Shown: one piece after another, positions 7,109 through 11,923 of the stretch
Layout of the letters: every line of letters starts with the position of its first letter
How positions within the stretch are numbered: position 1 is the stretch's first letter
Source of the DNA: Maribacter sp.
GTDB taxonomy: Bacteria > Bacteroidota > Bacteroidia > Flavobacteriales > Flavobacteriaceae
Length of the DNA stretch: 11,923 nt
Reading direction: 5' to 3'
NCBI GenBank assembly: GCA_030730545.1
Contig: JANQUX010000019.1
Span: forward strand, 1 to 11,923
Position numbers and translations under genes: made by a program
Notes under the pieces: generated by a model
Databases searched by the model: none
Told to the model about the DNA's origin: nothing
What the model saw: the letters and a program-made list of their open reading frames with translations, nothing else

Positions 7109-8329
7109 TTATTCAGGCTCTACATCCATTCTTTTTATAGCTGTGGTTGCTAAAATAAAAGCCGCTAAGAGAAATACTGCAGCTAAAGCATATGGAGCGC
7201 CAGGAAAATAGATAGTCCCTTCAGGACGTATAAAATAATAAAATACAGGTGCGAAGATAAATTGACCGAGAATAGCAGTAATACTTACTAAACCTGTTAT
7301 GGATCCTTGTAAAATACCCTGTTCTTTTTCAGATACCTGATTTGAAATTACCCCTTGCACGGTCGGACCAGCAATACCACCTAACGCATACGGAATTAAG
7401 AATGCATACAACATCCAAGGTTCTTCGGCAAATGAGAATAAGAACATACCTACAGTCCATAATAAAAACCCAAAAATTATGACCTTACGTTTTCCAAACT
7501 TCTTTACAATCTTACCCACTAAAAACCCTTGTACGATGGCCACAAGTAAACCTACCACCATAAGTGAAAGACCAATTTGTTTTGGAGTCCAATCATAACG
7601 TTCAATACCATAATACGACCACGTTGAAGGTAATGCCTGCCCTGCAAGATTCGCCAAGAAAAAAGCAGATATTAATAGTAGTATGCCTTTATAATTTCGT
7701 AATGCGAACAAAGAAACTCCCGGGATCATCTTTGAAAAATTAATCTGTCTTCTATTTTCAGGAGCCAGAGATTCCGGCACAAAGAAATAACCAAAAAGAA
7801 AGTTGGCAAACGTTAAACCCGCGGCAATATAAAATGGTAGTCGAATATTAATCTCTCCGAAAAATCCGCCAATACCGGGACCAATGATAAATCCGATTCC
7901 GAAAGCAGCACCTATTAATCCGAAGTTCTTTGCCTTATTTTCTTTAGTACTTACATCAGCGATATATGCAGACGCCACCGTAAAACTAGCACCAGTTATT
8001 CCCGCTAAAAATCGCCCTAAAAACAACCAGGTAATTGTTGGAGCCCAAGCGTGAATCATGTAATCTATACTTAATCCGAATAGCGCAAGAAGTAATATAG
8101 GTCTTCTTCCAAATCTATCGGATATTTCGCCTAACACTGGTGAAAACAAAAATTGCATACCTGCAAAAGCGGTAGTCAGCCACATACCATAAATAATAGC
8201 CATGTGATTACCCTCGCCTGTTAACTCCATAATCAAATCTGGAATAATAGGAAGGATGATACCAATGCCAATTACATCAACTAAGATGGTAATAAAGATA
8301 AAAAGTAAGGCGGTTTTGTTTGATTTCAT
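7109..8329 (-). CDS. MFS drug efflux transporter, TetA-like (TCR/Tet family)
   Basis: From the ATG at 8329 the protein has 406 residues and about 12 predicted helices. Signatures of the 12-helix drug:H+ antiporter group are visible: an acidic residue in helix 1 with a following proline (VDVIGIGIILP, 17-27), motif A in loop 2-3 (GEISDRFGRR, 67-76), motif B around Arg106 in helix 4, and antiporter motif C in helix 5 (GAAFGIGFIIGPGIGG, 140-155). It exports a small molecule from the cytoplasm against protons; similarity to tetracycline exporters does not establish tetracycline as the substrate. An upstream in-frame GTG at 8380 would add 17 residues but lies inside a terminator hairpin and replaces a typical MKSNKT start, so I reject it. 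It appears to be a single-gene unit between the atp terminator and the hydrolase-sigma cluster. Confidence 0.92.
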   Translation of the reverse strand: MKSNKTALLFIFITILVDVIGIGIILPIIPDLIMELTGEGNHMAIIYGMWLTTAFAGMQFLFSPVLGEISDRFGRRPILLLALFGLSIDYMIHAWAPTITWLFLGRFLAGITGASFTVASAYIADVSTKENKAKNFGLIGAAFGIGFIIGPGIGGFFGEINIRLPFYIAAGLTFANFLFGYFFVPESLAPENRRQINFSKMIPGVSLFALRNYKGILLLISAFFLANLAGQALPSTWSYYGIERYDWTPKQIGLSLMVVGLLVAIVQGFLVGKIVKKFGKRKVIIFGFLLWTVGMFLFSFAEEPWMLYAFLIPYALGGIAGPTVQGVISNQVSEKEQGILQGSITGLVSITAILGQFIFAPVFYYFIRPEGTIYFPGAPYALAAVFLLAAFILATTAIKRMDVEPE

Positions 8330-8370
8330 GGTCAAGACAAAAGTCGGGTAAAAAAAGTAAACTAAAAGCA

Positions 8371-8396
8371 AAAACCCCACTTTTAGGTGGGGTTTT
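8371..8396 (-). terminator. Intrinsic terminator of the ATP synthase operon
   Basis: A perfect 10-bp inverted repeat (AAAACCCCAC / GTGGGGTTTT) encloses a 6-base loop. Read on the minus strand the GC core ends in GGGG followed by TTTTTGCTTTT, a good U-tract. It lies 66 bases after the atpG stop and 41 bases before the transporter start, and so ends the atp transcript. Since the arms include A and T runs on both sides, it could also work on the plus strand, but no plus-strand gene ends here. Confidence 0.88.
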
Positions 8397-8420
8397 CAAA
8401 TCAAAATATTTTCAAGCATT

Positions 8421-8446
8421 TAATGACTTTAAAAAACAAGTCATCA
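8421..8446 (-). repeat. Short AU-rich hairpin after atpG
   Basis: A 7-bp perfect inverted repeat (ATGACTT at 8423-8429, AAGTCAT at 8438-8444) encloses an 8-base A-rich loop and can be lengthened by a G-U and a U-A pair. On the minus strand it lies in the 3' untranslated part of the atp transcript, between the atpG stop (8462) and the main terminator. It has no GC-rich core, so I do not call it a terminator; it could protect the mRNA 3' end. The rest of the 8330-8461 gap shows no gene. Confidence 0.35.
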
Positions 8447-8461
8447 AGTACAAAAGCACTA

Positions 8462-9325
8462 CTAGTTATTTAATGCCTCTGCACCACCAACGATTTCTAA
8501 AATCTCGTTAGTAATAGAAGCCTGTCTTGCTTTGTTGTATGTTAATTTCAATTGATCACGCATTTCTGTAGCGTTATCGGTTGCTTTGTGCATTGCAGTC
8601 ATACGTGCACCATGCTCACTAGCAAATGAATCTCTAATACCTTTATACAATTGTGTCTTTAAAGATTTAGGAATCAATTGTTCAATGATTTCTAATTTCG
8701 TAGGTTCAAAAGTATAATCTGCACTTGCAGTTACCTCTACTTCTTCTAATGGAACAATAGGTAAAAATTGCTCCGTCATTACAATTTGAGTTGCAGCGTT
8801 TTTGAATTTGTTATACACAATTTCTATACGATCATATGTACCAGCAGTAAAAAGGGCCATTAAACTCTCAGCAATATCAGCGACATTATCAAAAGTTAAG
8901 TCATCATAAACACCACTGTGATTAGCGATAACATTAAAGCGTTTTCCTAGAAAGTCATTTGCCTTTTTACCAATAGCAATAAAATCAACTGATTTACCAG
9001 CGTAAACATTATCTGCTAGATTAACCGATTGCTTTAGAATATTAGTATTAAAAGCTCCACAAAGACCTCTATTAGAAGTAACGGAAACAATTAAAACCTT
9101 GTTCACCATACGATTATCGGCATAAACACTACCAGAATCACCTTCTAAACTTGCGCTTAAATTTTGAAGTAATTCGGTTAGTTTATCGGCATAAGGTCTC
9201 ATCGCGGTAATTGCGTCTTGTGCCTTCTTCAATTTCGCAGCAGATACCATTTTCATGGCACTGGTAATCTGCATCGTTGAAGAAACCGATGAAATTCTAT
9301 TACGTATCTCCTTTAAATTTGCCAT
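8462..9325 (-). CDS. atpG: F1Fo ATP synthase gamma subunit
   Basis: This is the central rotor shaft of F1, coupling proton flow through Fo to conformational change in the alpha3beta3 head. The 287 residues are of normal length. The N-terminal coiled-coil helix (LKEIRNRISSVSSTMQITSA followed by MKMVSAAKLKKAQ) and the C-terminal helix (NKARQASITNEILEIVGGAEAL) that run up the centre of the head are both strongly conserved; a Rossmann-like middle domain (VTSNRGLCGAFN) lies between. It ends in TAG, followed by a terminator, so it is the last gene of the operon. The 82-bp spacer between it and atpA is unusually long for this operon and filled by phased repeats. Confidence 0.98.
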   Translation of the reverse strand: MANLKEIRNRISSVSSTMQITSAMKMVSAAKLKKAQDAITAMRPYADKLTELLQNLSASLEGDSGSVYADNRMVNKVLIVSVTSNRGLCGAFNTNILKQSVNLADNVYAGKSVDFIAIGKKANDFLGKRFNVIANHSGVYDDLTFDNVADIAESLMALFTAGTYDRIEIVYNKFKNAATQIVMTEQFLPIVPLEEVEVTASADYTFEPTKLEIIEQLIPKSLKTQLYKGIRDSFASEHGARMTAMHKATDNATEMRDQLKLTYNKARQASITNEILEIVGGAEALNN

Positions 9326-9330
9326 TTTAT

Positions 9331-9403
9331 TCAGTATTTAGTAAGTAGTACGAAGTAACGAGTTACCCAATTACTTTGTACTTACCACTCGGTACTCAGT
9401 ACT
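9331..9403. repeat. 7-bp-phased inverted repeat in the atpA-atpG spacer
   Basis: On the minus strand, AGT begins five successive 7-base units at 9403, 9396, 9389, 9382 and 9375 (AGTACTG, AGTACCG, AGTGGTA, AGTACAA, AGTAATT). After a gap, the complementary word TACT recurs at 9357, 9350, 9343 and 9336, again exactly 7 bases apart. The two halves can pair: GTAAGTA (9385-9379) with TACTTAC (9347-9341) and AAGTAA (9376-9371) with TTACTT (9358-9353), leaving a 12-base loop. In the mRNA this makes an imperfect hairpin ending about 15 bases before the atpG start. It may influence processing or relative translation of alpha and gamma, or be a dispersed repeat family; both are inference. Confidence 0.7.
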
Positions 9404-9407
9404 TATT

Positions 9408-10988
9408 TTATTTCTTATATTTCGCCGAAAGGTCTTTACAAACAGCAGTCAAGGTATCTGTAACCTCATCTGTAAGTTTACCAGCCTTCAACGTATCAAG
9501 AACATCTCTGTGCTTAGCATTCAAAAACTCTAAGTAATCACGTTCGAATTCTTTTATTTTATCAACAGGTACGTCTCTTAACAAGTTCTTAGAACCTGCA
9601 TAAATAATAGCTACTTGATCTTCAACAGTATAAGGATCGTTTTGTGCTTGTTTTAATATTTCTACGTTTCTACGTCCTTTTTCAATCACGTTTAATGTAG
9701 CAGCATCTAAATCTGAACCAAATTTCGCGAATGCTTCTAGTTCACGAAACTGAGCTTGATCCAGTTTCAATGTACCAGCAACTTTCTTCATTGATTTAAT
9801 CTGAGCGTTACCACCAACACGAGATACAGAAATACCTACGTTAATTGCCGGTCTTACCCCTTGGTTGAATAAATCTTGCTCTAAGAATATCTGTCCGTCA
9901 GTAATAGAAATTACGTTAGTTGGGATATAAGCAGAAACATCTCCAGCTTGTGTTTCAATAATTGGCAAAGCCGTCAATGAACCACCACCTTTTACCATTG
10001 GCTTTAATACCTCTGGTAAATCGTTCATTTCTTTTGCGATATCATCATCATTGATAATTTTTGCTGCACGCTCTAACAATCTAGAGTGTAGGTAGAAAAC
10101 ATCACCTGGGTACGCTTCACGTCCTGGTGGTCTTCTTAATAAAAGAGAAACCTCACGGTAAGCAACCGCTTGTTTAGATAAATCATCATAGATAATTAAT
10201 GCAGGACGACCTGTATCACGGAAATACTCTCCAATAGATGCTCCAGTAAAAGGTGCATATACTTGCATTGGTGCAGGATCAGATGCATTAGCAGCTACAA
10301 TAGTAGTATAAGCCATTGCTCCCTTATCTTCCAATACTTGAGCGATACCGGCAACAGTAGATGCTTTCTGACCTATGGCAACATAGATACAATAAACAGG
10401 CTTACCAGCATCGTAAAATTCTTTTTGGTTCAAAATGGTATCGATACAAACTGTAGTCTTACCAGTTTGACGGTCACCAATAACAAGTTCTCTTTGACCT
10501 CTACCAACCGGAATCATAGCATCAATTGCTTTAATACCAGATTGCATTGGCTCAGTTACAGGCTCTCTGTAGATTACACCCGGAGCTTTACGCTCTAATG
10601 GCATCTCGTAAGTTTCACCGGCAATAGGTCCTTTACCATCGATAGGTGTACCTAAAGTATCAACTACACGACCAACAATACCTTCACCAACTTTTACAGA
10701 AGCAATACGTTGTGTACGTTTTACGGTATCACCTTCACCAACTGATTTAGAAGGTCCTAAAAGAACCACACCAACGTTGTCTTCTTCAAGGTTCAAAACG
10801 ATACCTTCAAGTCCGCCTTCGAACTCAACTAATTCTCCGTATTGAGCATTAGCTAATCCGTAGATTCTTGCGATACCATCACCTACAGTTAAAACAGTAC
10901 CTACTTCGTCTAAAGTAGCGGTAGCATCAAATCCTGATAATTGTTTCTTTAAAATTGCTGATACTTCAGCGGCTTTTACTCCTGCCAT
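9408..10988 (-). CDS. atpA: F1Fo ATP synthase alpha subunit
   Basis: This non-catalytic nucleotide-binding subunit of the F1 head alternates with beta. The 526 residues contain an N-terminal beta-barrel domain (about 25-95), the Walker A motif GDRQTGKT (171-178, Lys177), a Walker B strand ending in ALIIYDDLS, and the ATPase alpha/beta signature region [15 protein letters not shown], which includes the conserved Arg that reaches into the beta catalytic site. The C-terminal helical domain is complete. It follows atpH after a 60-bp spacer that also carries a repeat. There is no Shine-Dalgarno sequence; the region before the ATG is A-rich (AATTAAAA), which is common for highly expressed Bacteroidota genes. 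No sign of truncation. Confidence 0.99.
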   Translation of the reverse strand: MAGVKAAEVSAILKKQLSGFDATATLDEVGTVLTVGDGIARIYGLANAQYGELVEFEGGLEGIVLNLEEDNVGVVLLGPSKSVGEGDTVKRTQRIASVKVGEGIVGRVVDTLGTPIDGKGPIAGETYEMPLERKAPGVIYREPVTEPMQSGIKAIDAMIPVGRGQRELVIGDRQTGKTTVCIDTILNQKEFYDAGKPVYCIYVAIGQKASTVAGIAQVLEDKGAMAYTTIVAANASDPAPMQVYAPFTGASIGEYFRDTGRPALIIYDDLSKQAVAYREVSLLLRRPPGREAYPGDVFYLHSRLLERAAKIINDDDIAKEMNDLPEVLKPMVKGGGSLTALPIIETQAGDVSAYIPTNVISITDGQIFLEQDLFNQGVRPAINVGISVSRVGGNAQIKSMKKVAGTLKLDQAQFRELEAFAKFGSDLDAATLNVIEKGRRNVEILKQAQNDPYTVEDQVAIIYAGSKNLLRDVPVDKIKEFERDYLEFLNAKHRDVLDTLKAGKLTDEVTDTLTAVCKDLSAKYKK

Positions 10989-10996
10989 TTTTAATT

Positions 10997-11037
10997 AGAT
11001 ATAAGATATTAGGTGATAGATGTAAACATCTACTACC
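10997..11037. repeat. Phased 7-bp repeat and hairpin in the atpH-atpA spacer
   Basis: On the plus strand, units beginning AG start at 10997, 11004, 11011 and 11018, each exactly 7 bases apart (AGATATA, AGATATT, AGGTGAT, AGATGTA). The last unit enters an inverted repeat: TAGATG (11017-11022), loop TAAA, CATCTA (11027-11032). With one G-U pair and one mismatch the stem extends to GGTAG/TCACC on the mRNA strand, spanning 11012-11037. The hairpin lies about 23 bases before the atpA start. It resembles the atpA-atpG spacer repeat in unit length and symmetry but not in unit sequence. Confidence 0.6.
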
Positions 11038-11048
11038 ATATATAGTTA

Positions 11049-11588
11049 TTATAGACTATTTGAAAATTCTCTTTTAATATTATTCAGCTTATTGGCGATA
11101 CTAGCGTCATATTGTAAATCTCCTACTCTTAAGATGAAACCTCCAATAATACTTTCGTCAATTTTACTCTCAATGGTAACTTCATTACCAGTAAGTGCTG
11201 TAACTTTCTTAAATATTTTTTTCTCCATATCAGCATCTAAAGGTACAGCAGTTGTAACAAACGCTACATCTTTACCCTTTAATTGCTCATTAATGATAAT
11301 GTATTTTAAGGCAACTTCGTTTAGCATTCCTAAACGCTTGTTGTCTACCAACATATTAATAGTACCTTCTGTGATAGAATGACTTCCCTTAAAAATTTCA
11401 AGTAAGGCATTCTTCTTCATCGTACCCGAAACAACCGGACTAGCCAATACATCTCTTAATTCTTTACTATCTGAAATAGTAGCGGCGATTGAACGCATAT
11501 CTTTCTCAACAGCATCCAAGGCTTTGTTGTCCTTGGCCATGTCCAATATTGCCTTTGCGTAACGTAATGCAGCTCTAGATTCGCTCAT
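11049..11588 (-). CDS. atpH: F1Fo ATP synthase delta subunit (OSCP)
   Basis: The delta subunit sits on top of F1 and joins it to the b-subunit stalk. The 179 residues match the family length. The N-terminal six-helix domain (RAALRYAKAILDMAKDNKAL and following) and the conserved C-terminal motif (IIGGFILRVGDLQYDASIANKLNNIK, about 146-171) are both clear. It starts 8 bases after the atpF stop with an A-rich AAAAGAAATA before the ATG and no standard Shine-Dalgarno sequence. Order and orientation match the usual atpBEFHAG run of Bacteroidota. Confidence 0.97.
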   Translation of the reverse strand: MSESRAALRYAKAILDMAKDNKALDAVEKDMRSIAATISDSKELRDVLASPVVSGTMKKNALLEIFKGSHSITEGTINMLVDNKRLGMLNEVALKYIIINEQLKGKDVAFVTTAVPLDADMEKKIFKKVTALTGNEVTIESKIDESIIGGFILRVGDLQYDASIANKLNNIKREFSNSL

Positions 11589-11596
11589 TATTTCTT

Positions 11597-11923
11597 TTAG
11601 TTAAGTTTTATGTCGCTCAACATTGCATCTACCAATTTCAATTGCTTGTCGTTGTTAGATAACTCTCCTTTTATAACTTTTTCTGCTATAGCTACAGATA
11701 ATTCTGCAACCTGACTTTTAATATCGGCAACAGCAGCTTTTTTCTCGCTTTCGATGGCAGCTTGCGCTTGCTTCAACATCTTATCGCCTTCTATCTTTGC
11801 TTGCTCTTTAGAGTCAGAAATCATTTTTTCTTTGATTTCGCGCGCTTCTTTCAACATCCCCTCACGTTCAGCACGTGCTTCTTGAAGCATCTTTTCATTA
11901 TCAGCTTGTAAGTTCTGCATATC
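11597..11923 (-). CDS. atpF: F1Fo ATP synthase b subunit, N-terminus outside window
   Basis: The visible 108 residues are the charged, alpha-helical stalk of subunit b, which links the membrane a-subunit to delta and keeps F1 from rotating. The sequence is a long Ala/Glu/Lys-rich coiled coil (NEKMLQEARAEREGMLKEAR) followed by the C-terminal delta-binding part (VAELSVAIAEKVIKGELSNN). The frame stays open to the edge, with a GAT codon before the first visible Met at 11920, so that Met is internal. The missing part should hold the single membrane helix and about 55-60 residues. Its stop lies 8 bases before atpH. Confidence 0.96.
   Translation of the reverse strand, partial: DMQNLQADNEKMLQEARAEREGMLKEAREIKEKMISDSKEQAKIEGDKMLKQAQAAIESEKKAAVADIKSQVAELSVAIAEKVIKGELSNNDKQLKLVDAMLSDIKLN

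Noticed and set aside
8338..8372. Promoter for the MFS gene (TTTG at 8372-8369, GACTTTTG at 8345-8338, 23-base spacing)
   Set aside because: Seven of eight -7 positions match, but the spacing is at the limit, the -33 element lies in the terminator tail, and the leader would be only a few bases. Too weak to call.
8330..8380. N-terminal extension of the MFS transporter from a GTG at 8380
   Set aside because: The GTG lies inside the stem of the atp terminator, the added 17 residues are not typical, and the ATG at 8329 gives a standard MFS N-terminus.
10263..10598. Plus-strand open frames such as those opposite atpA, the flippase and the hydrolase
   Set aside because: They lie antisense to strongly conserved genes, have unlikely composition, and show no start signals or recognisable domains; they are by-products of the real coding strand.

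Overview
The window looks like core chromosome of a Flavobacteriaceae bacterium (Bacteroidota), of the marine Maribacter/Zobellia/Arenibacter type; the genus is a guess. The clues are AT-rich DNA, weak or absent Shine-Dalgarno sequences, a promoter close to the flavobacterial TTTG-N19-TAnnTTTG pattern, the ATP synthase order atpF-atpH-atpA-atpG with no atpDC after it, and a DUF4292 protein beside an EnvC-like protein and dut. All genes lie on the minus strand, so transcription runs from high to low coordinates. I see no tRNA, rRNA, CRISPR array, transposon or prophage.

In transcription order: (1) 11923-8462 is the end of the ATP synthase operon: atpF (N-terminus outside the window), atpH, atpA, atpG. 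Two spacers in it carry unusual 7-bp-phased repeats that can fold into hairpins, and a clean intrinsic terminator closes the operon at about 8371-8396. (2) 8329-7109 is a single TetA-like MFS efflux transporter. (3) 7032-5143 is a tightly coupled trio: a secreted alpha/beta hydrolase, an ECF sigma factor and a four-helix membrane protein that may be a non-canonical anti-sigma factor. A small lipoprotein of unknown function follows (5080-4622). (4) 4570-1 is an envelope operon behind a good flavobacterial promoter: a MATE/MVF-fold oligosaccharide flippase (TTG start), dut (dUTPase), a secreted TPR protein, a DUF4292 lipoprotein with a possible LolB-like fold, and an EnvC-like coiled-coil/LytM protein cut by the window edge.

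The genes thus combine energy metabolism, a probable envelope-signalling unit (ECF sigma plus membrane partner plus periplasmic hydrolase) and a cell-wall/outer-membrane maintenance operon. I found no strong case for a wholly new system. The best leads are the 7-bp-phased inverted repeats between atp genes and the sigma factor/membrane protein pair that lacks the usual zinc anti-sigma motif. Coding is dense: the longest non-coding gap is about 130 bp (8330-8461), so no stretch over 300 bp is without a gene.
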